Origin: Micromonospora sp. CCTCC AA 2012012 | GTDB lineage: Bacteria > Actinomycetota > Actinomycetes > Mycobacteriales > Micromonosporaceae | Direction of reading: 5' to 3' | DNA length: 64,000 bases | Assembly (NCBI RefSeq): GCF_040499845.1 | Contig: NZ_CP159342.1 | Location: forward strand, 2,976,001-3,040,000 | In this document: positions 1 through 12,726 of the stretch, one piece after another | Layout of the letters: every line of letters starts with the position of its first letter | Numbering within the stretch: the first letter of the stretch is position 1 | Position numbers and translations under genes: made by a program | Notes under the pieces: model-generated | Database searches by the model: none | Told to the model about the DNA's origin: nothing | The model's input: only the letters and a program-made list of their open reading frames with translations

Positions 1-2056
<2,056 letters not shown>

Positions 2057-2103
2057 CGACCCCTCCCGGACGACCCGGGGCGCACCGGCGCGCCCGCGGG
2101 TCG

Positions 2104-2141
2104 GGTGGTGCAGGAATACACCACCGATCCGGGCAGGTCAA
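2104..2141 (-). promoter_or_regulatory. Promoter of the XRE regulator with inverted repeat around the -10
   Basis: On the minus strand TTGACC (2136-2141) is followed after exactly 17 nt by TATTCC (2113-2118). The -10 lies within the 8-nt spacer of a perfect inverted repeat GGTGGTG (2104-2110) / CACCACC (2119-2125). A dimeric regulator bound here would occlude the -10. Autoregulation by the XRE protein is an inference. Confidence 0.5.
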
Positions 2142-2158
2142 TGCGGTCCGTCGACGGG

Positions 2159-3736
2159 TCAGCCCCGGCGCAGCACCGCCAGGAACATCGCGTCGGTGCC
2201 GTGCCGGTGCGGCCAGAGCTGCACGGTCGGCCCGTCGCCGAGCCCCGGCATGCCCGCCGGCAGCAGCGGCCGCGCGTCGACGAAGTCCACCGGCAGGCCA
2301 CACCGGCGGGCCGCCTCGGTCACCGTCACGTGCGTCTCCACCGTGTGCGGCGAGCAGGTGACGTAGGCGACCAGGCCGCCGGGGCGGACCGCCTTGAGCG
2401 CGGCGGTCAGCAGCTCCCGCTGCAACCGGGTCAGGGGCGGCAGGTCCGACGGCTGCCGCCGCCAGCGGGACTCCGGCCGGCGGCGCAGCGAACCCAGCCC
2501 GGTGCACGGGGCGTCCACCAGCACCCGGTCGAAGTGCCCCTCGGGCAGCTTCGGGTCCGCGCCGACCGAGCGCCCGTCGGTGGCCAGCACGGCCACCGGC
2601 AGACCCCGGGTGGCCTGCTCGACCAGCCGGGCCCGGTGCTCGGCCACCTCCACCGCGGTCAGCCGGGCACCGCGCTGCGCGGCGAGCGCGCCGAGCAGGC
2701 CCGCCTTGCCGCCCGGCCCCGCGCACAGGTCCAGCCAGCGGCCGTCCGGGCCGTCCAGCGGCGCGCCCGCCAGGGCGTTCGCCACCAGCTGGGAACCCTC
2801 GTCCTGGACGTGCGCCCGCCCCTCGGCGACCGCGCGCAGGTCACCCGGCGCGCCGCCGGGCAGATAGACGGCGTACGGGGAGAAGGCGCCCGGGGCGCCA
2901 CCCACCTCGTCGGCCAGCTCGACCGGGTCGACCAGGCCGGGCCGCGCGCACAGGTGCACCGGTGGCCGCTCGTTGTCCTCGATGAGCAGCCGTTCCGTCT
3001 CGGCCAGGTCCCCGCCGAGCGCCTCGGCGAAGGCCCGCACGATCCACTGCGGGTGGCTGTACGCCAGCGCCAGGTGCCCGACCGGGTCGGTCTCCCGGTC
3101 CGGGGCGAGCTTCGCCACCCAGCCGTCGTGGTCGAGGGTGGTGATCTCCCGCAGCACCGCGTTGGCGAACCCGGTCGCCCCCGGGCCCACCGAGCGGACC
3201 AGGTCGACGGTGGAGGAGACGGCGGCGTGCGCCGGCACCCGGGTGTGCAGCAGCTGGTACGCCCCGATCCGCAGCGCGTCCCGCACCGGCGGGTCGATCC
3301 GCTGCACGTCCCGGCCGGCCGCGTCCGTGATGATCGCGTCCAGGGTGCCGGTGTGCCGCAGCGTGCCGTAGGTCAGCTCGGTGGCGAAGGCGGCGTCCCG
3401 ACCGGTCAGCCCCTCCTCGCGCAGCATCGCCGGCAGCACCAGGTTGGCGTACGCGTCGTCCCGGTGGACCGCCGCGACGGCCTGGTACGCGACGTGCCGG
3501 GGCAGGTCCACGGCCGGCCGGACGGGCCGCCGGTCGAACCCCCGGCGGTCCCCGCCACGCGCACGGTCCCCGCCGAACTGCCCGCCGCGCGGCCGGTCCC
3601 CGCGCGGGAACCGGTCGCCGCGCTCGAACGACCGCTCGCCGCGGCCGGTGTCCCGCGGCCCGTCGGACGATCGCGCCGGACCACGCCGGCCCTCGTCGGC
3701 GAAGCGCTCACCCCGCGGCTCGGACGGCCCCGTCAC
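2159..3736 (-). CDS. rsmB: 16S rRNA (cytosine-5) methyltransferase, RsmB/NOP family
   Basis: A 525-residue protein. After an Arg/Gly-rich disordered N-terminus (about 1-70) comes a NusB-like RNA-binding domain (about 75-215), then a Rossmann methyltransferase. The SAM-binding motif LDLCAGPGG, the DAPCTG motif with a catalytic cysteine and the VTCSPHTVE segment with the second cysteine are all present, as expected of RsmB-type m5C methyltransferases. The GTG start at 3736 overlaps the fmt stop as GTGA, so translation is probably coupled. def-fmt-rsmB is a common actinobacterial order. The Arg/Gly tail is longer than in E. coli RsmB. Confidence 0.9.
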   Translation of the reverse strand: MTGPSEPRGERFADEGRRGPARSSDGPRDTGRGERSFERGDRFPRGDRPRGGQFGGDRARGGDRRGFDRRPVRPAVDLPRHVAYQAVAAVHRDDAYANLVLPAMLREEGLTGRDAAFATELTYGTLRHTGTLDAIITDAAGRDVQRIDPPVRDALRIGAYQLLHTRVPAHAAVSSTVDLVRSVGPGATGFANAVLREITTLDHDGWVAKLAPDRETDPVGHLALAYSHPQWIVRAFAEALGGDLAETERLLIEDNERPPVHLCARPGLVDPVELADEVGGAPGAFSPYAVYLPGGAPGDLRAVAEGRAHVQDEGSQLVANALAGAPLDGPDGRWLDLCAGPGGKAGLLGALAAQRGARLTAVEVAEHRARLVEQATRGLPVAVLATDGRSVGADPKLPEGHFDRVLVDAPCTGLGSLRRRPESRWRRQPSDLPPLTRLQRELLTAALKAVRPGGLVAYVTCSPHTVETHVTVTEAARRCGLPVDFVDARPLLPAGMPGLGDGPTVQLWPHRHGTDAMFLAVLRRG

Positions 3737-4659
3737 GCGAGGTCCTCGCCGGTGGCGACCCGGACGCCGCGCGCCCAGTCACTCGCCGACATGGCCTTCT
3801 TGCCGGCCGCCCGGACCTCACCGAGCTGCACCGGGACGGTGGCGGTGCCCACCAGCACCCGTGACTTCTCCACCAGCAACTCACCGGGTTTCAGGTCGGG
3901 GCCGTTCGCCACCGGGGTGACCGGGCCGAGCTTCACCCGGTCGCCGCGGAAGGTCGTCCACGGCCCGGGGGCGGGGGTGCAGGCACGGATCCGCCGGTCG
4001 ACGGCGAAGGCCGGGTCGGCCCAGCGCACCCGGGCGTCCTCGACGGTCAGCTTCGGCGCCAGGGAGACCCCGTCGGCGGGCTGCGGCTCGGCGCGCGCGG
4101 TGCCCGCCGCGATCGCGTCGAGGACGGCCACCAGCAGGCCGGCGCCCGAGTGGGCGAGCCGCTCCAGCAGGTCGCCGGAGGTGTCGGTCGGACGGACCTC
4201 GTCGGTCAGCGTGCCGAAGACCGGGCCGGTGTCCAGCCCGGCCTCCAACTGGAAGACACTGGCCCCGGTCAGCTCGTCGCCGTGCAGCACGGCGTGCTGC
4301 ACGGGCGCGGCACCCCGCCAGGCGGGCAGCAGCGAGAAGTGCAGGTTGACCCAGCCGTGCGTGGGGATCTCCAGCGCCGACGGCGGCACCAGCGCCCCGT
4401 ACGCGACCACCGGCACGCAGTCCGGGGCGAGCGCGCGCAGCCGGTCCAGGAACTCCGGCTCCCGGGGCTTCGCCGGGGTGAGCACCTCCACGCCGTGCGC
4501 GTCGGCCCAGGCGCCGACGGGCGAGCGGACCAGGCCCCGACCGCGACCGGCCGGGGCGTCGGGACGGGTCACCACGGCCAGCAGCTCGTGGTCGGAGGCG
4601 GCGACCGCCTCCAGGGCGGGTACGGCGACGGCCGGCGTGCCGGCGAAGACCAGACGCAT
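3733..4659 (-). CDS. fmt: Methionyl-tRNA formyltransferase
   Basis: A 308-residue enzyme that formylates Met-tRNA(fMet) using 10-formyl-THF. It starts [19 protein letters not shown], the usual N-terminus of the family, and carries LHFSLLP and the GLDTGP loop of the catalytic domain, followed by a C-terminal OB-like tRNA-binding domain. The ATG at 4659 is chosen because it gives the canonical N-terminus. A GTG at 4668, overlapping the def stop as GTGA, is an equally possible coupled start adding three residues. Together with def downstream in function it forms the N-formylmethionine cycle. Confidence 0.93.
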   Translation of the reverse strand: MRLVFAGTPAVAVPALEAVAASDHELLAVVTRPDAPAGRGRGLVRSPVGAWADAHGVEVLTPAKPREPEFLDRLRALAPDCVPVVAYGALVPPSALEIPTHGWVNLHFSLLPAWRGAAPVQHAVLHGDELTGASVFQLEAGLDTGPVFGTLTDEVRPTDTSGDLLERLAHSGAGLLVAVLDAIAAGTARAEPQPADGVSLAPKLTVEDARVRWADPAFAVDRRIRACTPAPGPWTTFRGDRVKLGPVTPVANGPDLKPGELLVEKSRVLVGTATVPVQLGEVRAAGKKAMSASDWARGVRVATGEDLA

Positions 4660-4664
4660 CCGGG

Positions 4665-5225
4665 TCACCGCCCCAGACCGAAGGGGTTCCCCGCGGCGTG
4701 CGGGTTCAGCTTGACCGTGGGCGGCGCGGCCGGGTCGTACCACTCGGCCTGCCGGATCGCCTTCATCGCGGCCTTGCGGCCGGCCGGGTCCAGCCGGTCG
4801 ACGAAGAGCACCCCGTCGAGGTGGTCGGTCTCGTGCTGCACGCAGCGGGCCATCAGCCCAGTGCCGACGATCTGCATCGGGTCGCCGTAGCCGTTGTAGC
4901 CCTTGGCGATCACGTTCTGCCGACGCTTGGTGTCGAAGTAGAGGCCGGGGATGGAGAGGCACCCCTCCGGGCCGTCCTGCTCCTCGGCGTCCGGGAACTC
5001 CAGCACCGGGTTCACCAGGTGGCCGACGACGTCGTCGACGTCGAAGGTGAAGACCCGCAGGCTCACCCCGAGCTGCGGCGCGGCGAGGCCGGCCCCGCTC
5101 TGCTCCCGCATCGTGTCGGTCAGGTCGGCGATCAACGTGCGCAGCTCGACGTCGAAGTCGACCACCGGATCGGCCGGCGTGCGCAGCACCGGATCCCCGA
5201 ACAGACGGATGGGCTGAACGGTCAC
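4665..5225 (-). CDS. def: Peptide deformylase
   Basis: A 186-residue metalloenzyme that removes the formyl group from nascent N-termini. All three family motifs are intact: GLAAPQ (46-51), EGCLS (87-91, metal ligand Cys89) and HETDH (131-135, two metal-binding His and the catalytic Glu). The GTG start at 5225 has an AAGGAG sequence about 10 nt upstream. It is the promoter-proximal gene of def-fmt-rsmB. A TAGACT -10-like hexamer at 5265-5270 overlaps the stop codon of the upstream P450 gene. Confidence 0.95.
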   Translation of the reverse strand: MTVQPIRLFGDPVLRTPADPVVDFDVELRTLIADLTDTMREQSGAGLAAPQLGVSLRVFTFDVDDVVGHLVNPVLEFPDAEEQDGPEGCLSIPGLYFDTKRRQNVIAKGYNGYGDPMQIVGTGLMARCVQHETDHLDGVLFVDRLDPAGRKAAMKAIRQAEWYDPAAPPTVKLNPHAAGNPFGLGR

Positions 5226-5267
5226 GCGGGGTGGCTCCTTAACTGGGACGGGCGGTGCCGTACCAGT

Positions 5268-6539
5268 CTACGGAGTACCCGGAGCCGCCCCGGCCGGCGT
5301 ACCGCGATCGGTGAGCGGGGACTCCTCACCCACCGTCACCGGCAGGGTGGCGTAGCCGCGCAGGGTCAGCCGGACCCGGCGCTCCGGCTCGCCGGCCAGG
5401 GCCAGGCCGGGCAGCCGACGCAGCAGCTGCGGGAAGGCCACCTGCGCCTCCAGCCGGGCCAGCCCCGCGCCGAGGCAGTAGTGCGGTCCGGCGCCGAAGG
5501 AGAGCGGGTGGATCTGCGGTCGCCACGGGTCGAACCGGTGCGGCTCCGGATAGCGCCGGGGATCCCGGTTGGCGGCGCCGAGCAGCAGGATCAGCCAGCT
5601 CCCGGCGGGCAGGTCGACGCCGCCGTAGCGGCTCGGTGCGGTGCTCATCCGGGAGGTGAGCTGCACCGGGGAGTCGTACCGCAGCAGCTCGTCGACGTAG
5701 TCGGCGGCGAACTCGGGGTGGCCGCGCAGCGCGTCGGCCGCCCGGGGGTGCTCCAGCAGCACCACCAGGCCGTTGCCGAGCAGGTTGGTGGTCGTCTCGA
5801 AGCCGGCCACCAGCAGCACCACCAGGTTGGCCAGCAGCTCGTCGCCGGAGAGCCGCGCGCCGTCCGCGTCGTGCGCCTGCACCAGCGCGGTGGTCAGGTC
5901 GTCGGCCGGGGCCCGGCGGCGGGCCGCGACCAGCTCGGCGAAGTAGTCGCTCAGCTCGGTGGCCCCGCGGTCGGCGACGGCCAGCTCCTCGGGCGTGATC
6001 TCCGGCTCCAGCACGCCGGTCAGGTCGGTCGCCCACCGCCGGAACAGCGGCCGGTCCGCCGCCGGCACGCCGAGCAGCGCGCAGATCACCCCGACCGGCA
6101 ACGGGTACGCGAAGTCGGCCATGAAGTCCAGGGGCGCGCCGTCACGGCCCCGGTCCCGCATCCGGTCGATCAGCTCGTCGGCCTGCGCCACCACCACGTC
6201 CCGCATGGCGGCGATCCGGCGCGGGGTGAACGCGCCGGCCGCGAGCCGCCGCATCCGGCTGTGGTCCGGCGGGTTGGTGCGCAGCATCGACCGGGAGATC
6301 GACCGCACGGCGGCGCTGTCCCGCCACCCGGGCAGGAACTGGTCGCGCAGCTCGTCGTCCATCACCCCGAAGCGGGGGTCGCGCAGGATCTCGTCGGCCT
6401 CGGCGTAGCCGGTGACCGCGTAGAAGACCGGGCCGGCCTGCGCCACCGGGCCGTGCGCGCGCAGCCGCTCGTACGTCGGATAGGGGTCGATCCGGCCCTG
6501 CGGCGACATGAGCAGGGCGAGAGCGTCGGCGGCGTCCAC
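5268..6539 (-). CDS. Cytochrome P450
   Basis: A 423-residue soluble bacterial P450. The I-helix oxygen-activation motif is AGFETT (245-250), the K-helix ExxR is ELLR (284-287), and the heme loop is FGAGPHYCLG with the proximal ligand at Cys355. Length and motifs are typical of CYP105/107-like actinomycete hydroxylases, but the substrate cannot be assigned. No ferredoxin or reductase gene is adjacent, so redox partners must come from elsewhere. The start is GTG at 6539. It ends 42 bases before def; linkage to that housekeeping cluster looks incidental. Confidence 0.92.
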   Translation of the reverse strand: MDAADALALLMSPQGRIDPYPTYERLRAHGPVAQAGPVFYAVTGYAEADEILRDPRFGVMDDELRDQFLPGWRDSAAVRSISRSMLRTNPPDHSRMRRLAAGAFTPRRIAAMRDVVVAQADELIDRMRDRGRDGAPLDFMADFAYPLPVGVICALLGVPAADRPLFRRWATDLTGVLEPEITPEELAVADRGATELSDYFAELVAARRRAPADDLTTALVQAHDADGARLSGDELLANLVVLLVAGFETTTNLLGNGLVVLLEHPRAADALRGHPEFAADYVDELLRYDSPVQLTSRMSTAPSRYGGVDLPAGSWLILLLGAANRDPRRYPEPHRFDPWRPQIHPLSFGAGPHYCLGAGLARLEAQVAFPQLLRRLPGLALAGEPERRVRLTLRGYATLPVTVGEESPLTDRGTPAGAAPGTP

Positions 6540-6623
6540 GATCGGCCTCCCCGGGCGTCGGAAGCCTCCATCATGCCCCCGGCTGTCCGGTTCCCGCGAT
6601 CCCCCGACCGCCGCCGGGACGGC

Positions 6624-7607
6624 TCAGGCGCCGGTGCCCGGCTCCCCGGCGAGCACCGCGTCCCCGCCGAGCAGGGCGTGCTCGGGCAGCGGGAGGGTGA
6701 TGCCGTGGGCGGCCTCCCAGTCGTGGATCAGGCTGGGACGCACCTGGGCGGCGAAGTAGTCGACCGCGCTCATCCCGCCGACGACCGGCTCGTCGACCTC
6801 GGCGACCAGCCGGGCCGGGACCATCGGGAAGCCGCTCTGGATCGCCGCGCTGAGCCGGCGGTGTCCGTCCACGACGAAGAAGTACTCGCCGGTGTAGCCG
6901 ATGGTCAGCGGCTCCAGGGCCTCGTCGCCGGCGTCGGCCACCTCGCCGACGAACTCGGAGTCCCAGAGCCCGCGCAGGGTGGCGATGTCCTCGGTCGGAT
7001 AGACCCGACGCGGGTCGAGCAGCAGCAGCGGCGGGGCGTCGCGCAGCACGTCCGCGCCGAGGCGCCCCTCGTACGCGTCGACGATGTGCGAGATCACCTG
7101 CGCCGGGTTCGCCCGGGTGGTGTCGCAGATCAGGTCGTAGTTGCGCAGCCGGGCCTTGTCGACGCCGTAGCGGAGGATGAACCGGTTGCGCTCGCTCTCG
7201 CTGCGCTCGCGGAGCTTGGCCCTCGCCTCCTCCAGCGAGGTGTAGCTCTCGGCCGGGCCGGAGGGGCGGGCGAGCACCCGCCGGGCCGCCTCGGTCGGCT
7301 CGGTGATCATGTGGACCTTGAGCGCGTTGGTGAAGAAGTGCCAGGCCAGCCGGGAGTCCATGACGAGACTCTCGCCAGAGGCGGCGATGTCGCGCTGGAG
7401 CTGGTCGACGTAACCGTCGACGGCCTGGTCCAGCTCGGCGTGCAGGTTGAGCTGGAGCGCGGTCATCTGCCGGTCCTGCGCCATCTGGCGGTAGAGGTCG
7501 CCGACACTGACCCGGCGCAGCCCCAGCCGCTCGGCGATCTCGACGGAGACGGTGCTCTTGCCGCTGCCGAGGTCGCCGTTGAAGACGATCGATTGACGAA
7601 CGGTCAC
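6624..7607 (-). CDS. Cytidylate-kinase-like P-loop protein fused to a ParB-like motif domain
   Basis: A 327-residue protein from the GTG at 7607. Residues 1-180 resemble archaeal-type CMP kinases: P-loop GDLGSGKST (11-19), then VSVGDLYRQMA and MDSRLAWHF in the positions of the NMP-binding loops. Residues 200-275 are a separate domain containing FFVVDGHRRLSAAI (VDGHRR at 246-251), reminiscent of the DxGxHR core of ParB/sulfiredoxin-type nucleotidases. A longer reading frame upstream to 7841 lacks homology and is not used. The substrate is unknown. It sits between a P450 and priA with no operon partner. A regulatory nucleotide-sensing role is possible, but nothing in the sequence proves it. Confidence 0.75.
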   Translation of the reverse strand: MTVRQSIVFNGDLGSGKSTVSVEIAERLGLRRVSVGDLYRQMAQDRQMTALQLNLHAELDQAVDGYVDQLQRDIAASGESLVMDSRLAWHFFTNALKVHMITEPTEAARRVLARPSGPAESYTSLEEARAKLRERSESERNRFILRYGVDKARLRNYDLICDTTRANPAQVISHIVDAYEGRLGADVLRDAPPLLLLDPRRVYPTEDIATLRGLWDSEFVGEVADAGDEALEPLTIGYTGEYFFVVDGHRRLSAAIQSGFPMVPARLVAEVDEPVVGGMSAVDYFAAQVRPSLIHDWEAAHGITLPLPEHALLGGDAVLAGEPGTGA

Positions 7608-7865
7608 GACTGGTCCACCCCTGATCGCCGGCTGGTTGACATCATCGATGTGGCTTCGGCTCGACGCGTCCGCCAGTCCTCGTCCGGTCCGGCGCGTCTG
7701 ACGCCGGGCCGTGCTGCGAGCCGTCGTACGCCCGGGCATGACGGGCGATGCTATCACGCAGCTTCCACCCAATTGCCGGACCACGTGTCCGTCAAACCCC
7801 AGGTCACCACGGTCGGCGACCACGCCGGTGCGCCACGTCACCGGGAATCGGGCGGCGGCGAGCGG

Positions 7866-9845
7866 TCAGAAGAGGCTCAGCGGGTCGACCTGGAGGCGCA
7901 CCGGGTCGGCGGCCTTGCGGGCGCTGCGCTGGCCGGCGGCGGCGCGCAGCGCCTCGGCGAGGGCGGCGGCCCGGGCCCGGGGCACCCGGACCAGCATCCG
8001 TTCCTTCCCCTCGTCCGCCGGCACCGGGCCGAGCACCTCGGCGTCGTCGGGCAGCGGCGCCCCGGCGAGCAGGTCGGCCACCGCCTCGGCCACCCCGGTG
8101 ACGCTGGCCATCCGCACCGCGGGCGGGAAGCCCAGCTCGCGCCGCTCGGCCAGCTCCCGGGCGGCGAACCAGGCCGCGTCCCAGCGCAGCAGCGCCTGCA
8201 CCGGCGCGAGCGCGCCGTCGGCGACGACCACCACCCGGCCTCCGGCGCCGGCGGGGCGGGCCAGCGCGGCGGCGGCCAGCCACCGGCGCAGCGCCTCCTC
8301 CCCCGCCCGCAGGTCGGCCCGGGTGAGCAGGGCCCAGGAGTCGAGCAGCAGCACCGCGCCGTAGCCCCCCTCGGCCACCGGTTCCGCCCCCGGGGTGGCG
8401 ATCACCAGCCCGGCGCCGTCGGGCACCGAGGCGAGCACCTCCTCCCGGCCGGAGGTGCGGACCGGCACGCCGGGGAAGGCCCGGCCCAGCTCCTCCGCGG
8501 TCCGCCGGGCGCCGGTGACGGAGGCCCGCAGCCGTCGCCCGCCGCACTCCGGGCAGGCGTACGCGGCGGCGACCCGGCCGCACCAGCGGCAGGCGGGCGT
8601 CCCCGCGGCCGACGGCAGCGCGAGCGGGCCGGCGCAGTGCGGGCAGCGGGCCGGGGTCCGGCAGTCGGCGCAGGCCACCGAGGGCAGGTAGCCGCGGCGG
8701 GGCACCTGCACCAGCACCGGGGCGTCGGCGCGCAGGGTGTCCCGCGCGGTCGTCCAGGCCAGGCTGGGCAGCCGGGCGGTCGCCGCACCCGGGTCGCGGG
8801 CCAGCTGCGGGTCGTCGCCGGTCGGCAAGATCACCGGGGTACGCGCCCGCACGGTCGCCCGGTCGGCCACCACCTCCCGCGCCCAGCCGGTCTCCACCAG
8901 CAGCTGCGCCTCGGCCGTGCGGGCGTACCCGCCGACCAGGGCAGCCGCGTCGGCGAGCTGGGCCCGGGTGAGCAGCACCTCCCGGGCGTGCGGGTAGGGC
9001 GACCGGGGCTCGGCGTGCAGGTCGTCGCCGTCGTCCCAGATCGCCACCAGGCCGAGCCGGTCGACCGGGGCGAACATGGCCGCCCGGGTGCCGATCACCA
9101 CCGGCACGTCGCCGTGGCGGGCGGCGAGGAAGGCGCGGTAGCGGCGGGCCGGGCCGAGCGCGGCGGAGAGGCAGACGTGCCGGTCGGGGCCGAGGGTGGC
9201 GGTGAGCGCGGCGTCGAGCCGGTCCAGGTCCCGGGCGTCGGGCACCACGACCACCGCGCCCCGACCGCCGGCCACGGTGGCGGCGACCGCGTCGGCGTAC
9301 CGGGCGGTCCAGTCCTCCCCGGCCAGGGCGGACCAGACGGCCCGGGGTGCCCGCCCGTCGGTCAGCGCGCGCAGCAGGGCCGGCCCGGCCGGGTAGTCCC
9401 GCCAGCCGCGCGGGTCCACGGGCCCGCCCCCGGAGGCGGAGCCGACGGCCGGCGGAACGTCCGGTGCCGGCGGGGCCTCGGCGGCGTCGGGTACCGGCGG
9501 GGCGTCGGCGGAGTCGGCGCGGGCGGCGAGGTCCTTCTCGACCCGGGCGTGCCGGGGCGGCACGGCGAGGCGCAGCACGTCGGCGAGGCTGCCGGCGTAC
9601 CGGTCGGCGACCGCCCGGGCCAGCCGGGCCACCTCCGGGGCGAGGACGGGCTCCGGTGAGACCACCTTCTCCAGGTACGCCAGCCGGGGATGGTCGGACC
9701 GCTCGACCCGCTCCAGCAGCCAGCCGTCCACCAGCTGGCCGGCGAAGCGCACCTTCACCCGCACCCCGGCGGTCGCCTCGGCGTCCAGCTCGGCCGGCAC
9801 CAGGTAGTCGAAGGGACGGTCCAGGTGGGGCAGGGGCACGTCCAC
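7866..9845 (-). CDS. priA: PriA-like primosomal protein N', helicase motifs degenerate
   Basis: A 659-residue replication-restart protein homologue. The N-terminal DNA-binding domain begins VDVPLPHLDRPFDYLVP. The zinc region has the expected Cys pairs (CADC, CPHC, CRWC, CPEC) around residues 395-440. The region that should hold the Walker A motif reads RAVWSALAGEDW and has no GxGKT, so ATP-driven helicase activity is unlikely. Loss of helicase motifs is known for actinobacterial PriA. The GTG at 9845 is used, but it has no good Shine-Dalgarno. Family-like residues (PVARV) continue upstream in frame into the metK terminator hairpin without an ATG or GTG, so the true start is uncertain. Confidence 0.85.
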   Translation of the reverse strand: MDVPLPHLDRPFDYLVPAELDAEATAGVRVKVRFAGQLVDGWLLERVERSDHPRLAYLEKVVSPEPVLAPEVARLARAVADRYAGSLADVLRLAVPPRHARVEKDLAARADSADAPPVPDAAEAPPAPDVPPAVGSASGGGPVDPRGWRDYPAGPALLRALTDGRAPRAVWSALAGEDWTARYADAVAATVAGGRGAVVVVPDARDLDRLDAALTATLGPDRHVCLSAALGPARRYRAFLAARHGDVPVVIGTRAAMFAPVDRLGLVAIWDDGDDLHAEPRSPYPHAREVLLTRAQLADAAALVGGYARTAEAQLLVETGWAREVVADRATVRARTPVILPTGDDPQLARDPGAATARLPSLAWTTARDTLRADAPVLVQVPRRGYLPSVACADCRTPARCPHCAGPLALPSAAGTPACRWCGRVAAAYACPECGGRRLRASVTGARRTAEELGRAFPGVPVRTSGREEVLASVPDGAGLVIATPGAEPVAEGGYGAVLLLDSWALLTRADLRAGEEALRRWLAAAALARPAGAGGRVVVVADGALAPVQALLRWDAAWFAARELAERRELGFPPAVRMASVTGVAEAVADLLAGAPLPDDAEVLGPVPADEGKERMLVRVPRARAAALAEALRAAAGQRSARKAADPVRLQVDPLSLF

Positions 9846-9854
9846 GCAGACACG

Positions 9855-9890
9855 AGCGACCGGCGACCCCGCTGCGGGTCGCCGGTCGCT
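9855..9890 (-). terminator. Hairpin after metK
   Basis: AGCGACCGGCGACCC (9855-9869) pairs perfectly with GGGTCGCCGGTCGCT (9876-9890) around a 6-nt loop. This 15-bp stem starts 15 bases past the metK stop and has no U-tract, as is usual for actinomycete terminators. It also lies immediately upstream of the priA start. Confidence 0.7.
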
Positions 9891-9904
9891 GCGCCTGGTG
9901 GCGG

Positions 9905-11095
<1,191 letters not shown>

Positions 11096-11145
11096 GGCAC
11101 TCCTAAGCATGTGAAAACTCTTGAACGGTCGCTCCGCGGCAGTTT

Positions 11146-11169
11146 AGTCACCGTACTTCTAGGGTGACT
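11146..11169 (-). terminator. Short inverted repeat between coaBC and metK
   Basis: AGTCACC (11146-11152) and GGTGACT (11163-11169) form a perfect 7-bp inverted repeat with a 10-nt spacer. It lies 26 bases past the coaBC stop and upstream of metK. It could be a weak terminator or a regulator site near the metK promoter. Confidence 0.35.
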
Positions 11170-11194
11170 CACCGAATACGAATGTGCCCAGCGT

Positions 11195-12403
11195 TCAGGA
11201 CCGGTCCGTCAGCCGGGTCAGCACGAGGTCCCAGACACCGTCGGCGAGGTCCTCCTTGGACTGCTCGGGCAGCCGCTGCACCGAGTCGTCGGAGCCGATG
11301 ACGGTCGCCGCGTTGGTGTCGGCGCCGAAGACCTTGTCCACGCCCACCTCGTTGATGACGATGAGGTCCGCCCGCTTCCGGGCGAGCTTGGCGCGGCCGT
11401 TGGCCTCGGCGTCGCCGGTCTCCGCGGCGAACACCACCAGCACCTGGTCCGGCCGGCGGCGCCGGCCCAGCTCGGCGGCGATGTCAGGGTTGGTGACCAG
11501 GTCGATCGTCGGCGCGCTGCCGTCGTCCGCCTTCTTGATTTTGCCAGTCGCGTACGTTGCCGGGCGGAAATCGGCGGGAGCCGCGGCCATCACCACCACG
11601 TCGGCGTCGGCGGCGGCCTCCAGGGTGGCCTTGCGCAGTTCCTCGGTGGTGCCGACGCGGACCACGTCGACGCCGGCCGGGTCGGCGAGCGACACGTTGG
11701 CCGAGACCAGGGTGACCCGGGCGCCCCGGGCGACGGCGGCGCGGGCGAAGGCGTACCCCTGCTTGCCGGAGGAGCGGTTGCCGAGGAACCGGACCGGGTC
11801 GAGCGGCTCGCGGGTGCCGCCGGCGGTGACCACGACGTGCCGGCCGGCCAGGTCGGCCGGGGCGGCGACGCCCCGGGCGAGGGCCCGGCGGGCGACGGCG
11901 AAGATCTCCGCCGGGTCGGGCAGCCGGCCCTTGCCGCTGTCGGCGCCGGTGAGCCGGCCGACGGCGGGTTCGATCACCCGGACACCCCGGGACCGCAGGG
12001 TCGCGACGTTGGCGACGGTGGCCGGGTGCTCCCACATCTCGGTGTGCATCGCCGGGGCGAGCAGGACCGGGCAGCGCGCGGTCAGCAGGGTGTTGGTGAG
12101 CAGGTCGTCGGCGAGACCGTGGGCGGCCTTGGCGAGCAGGTCGGCCGTGGCGGGCGCGACCACCACCAGGTCGGCGTGCTGGCCGAGCCGGACGTGTGGC
12201 ACCTCGTGCACGTCGGACCAGACGTCGTCGGCGACCGGCCGGCCCGACAGCGCCGCCCAGGTCGGCGCTCCGACGAACCGGAGCGCCGACGCGGTCGGCA
12301 CGACGCGGACCCGGTGGCCCGACTCGGTGAAGAGCCGCAGCAGCTCACACGCCTTGTAGGCGGCGATGCCACCGCCGACCCCGAGGACGATCTCGGCGGA
12401 CAT
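11195..12403 (-). CDS. coaBC: Bifunctional phosphopantothenoylcysteine decarboxylase / phosphopantothenate-cysteine ligase
   Basis: A 402-residue bifunctional enzyme of coenzyme A biosynthesis. The N-terminal flavoprotein (CoaC) domain begins SAEIVLGVGGGIAAYKACEL and carries the substrate loop PAMHTEMW. The C-terminal CoaB domain starts near residue 190 with VVVTAGGTREPLDPVRFLGN and includes MAAAPADF and VVFAAETGD. The ATG at 12403 gives the canonical start; a longer frame upstream runs through rpoZ and is a shadow. It sits 14 bases after rpoZ in the conserved mihF-gmk-rpoZ-coaBC-metK string. Confidence 0.96.
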   Translation of the reverse strand: MSAEIVLGVGGGIAAYKACELLRLFTESGHRVRVVPTASALRFVGAPTWAALSGRPVADDVWSDVHEVPHVRLGQHADLVVVAPATADLLAKAAHGLADDLLTNTLLTARCPVLLAPAMHTEMWEHPATVANVATLRSRGVRVIEPAVGRLTGADSGKGRLPDPAEIFAVARRALARGVAAPADLAGRHVVVTAGGTREPLDPVRFLGNRSSGKQGYAFARAAVARGARVTLVSANVSLADPAGVDVVRVGTTEELRKATLEAAADADVVVMAAAPADFRPATYATGKIKKADDGSAPTIDLVTNPDIAAELGRRRRPDQVLVVFAAETGDAEANGRAKLARKRADLIVINEVGVDKVFGADTNAATVIGSDDSVQRLPEQSKEDLADGVWDLVLTRLTDRS

Positions 12404-12417
12404 CGACGCGGGCGAGC

Positions 12418-12681
12418 TTACGGCTGGTCGGTCGGCTCGGCGGTGAGCAGGCCGGCGTTGATCTCGCGCATGGCGATGGAGAGCGGCTTCTCCTGCGGGG
12501 TGGTCTCCACGAGCGGGCCGACGTACTCCAGGAGGCCCTCGCCGAGCTGGCTGTAGTAGGCGTTGACCTGGCGCGCGCGCTTGGCGGCGAAGATCACGAG
12601 CGCGTACTTCGAGGTGGTCTTCTCGAGCAGCTCGTCGATCGGCGGGTTGGTGATGCCTTCGGGGTTGGCGATGGATCCCAC
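12418..12681 (-). CDS. rpoZ: RNA polymerase omega subunit
   Basis: An 87-residue omega subunit, which helps assemble the RNA polymerase beta' subunit and, in other bacteria, takes part in ppGpp response. The sequence [20 protein letters not shown], followed by the [13 protein letters not shown] helix, is diagnostic. The GTG at 12681 gives the usual VGSIANPEG start with AGAGG 8 nt upstream; an earlier in-frame ATG at 12705 adds eight basic residues not seen in the family. It lies between gmk and coaBC, the standard actinobacterial position. Confidence 0.94.
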   Translation of the reverse strand: MGSIANPEGITNPPIDELLEKTTSKYALVIFAAKRARQVNAYYSQLGEGLLEYVGPLVETTPQEKPLSIAMREINAGLLTAEPTDQP

Positions 12682-12726
12682 GAAATAACCTCTGCGTCTC
12701 TTCACCGCGCGGGCGCGGTGGGTCTC

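Noticed and set aside
11096..11194. SAM riboswitch upstream of metK
   Set aside because: The gap is only 99 bases, with a weak inverted repeat and none of the conserved SAM aptamer cores.
12682..12705. Longer start for rpoZ
   Set aside because: It adds a basic stretch absent from omega subunits and overlaps the Shine-Dalgarno of the GTG start.
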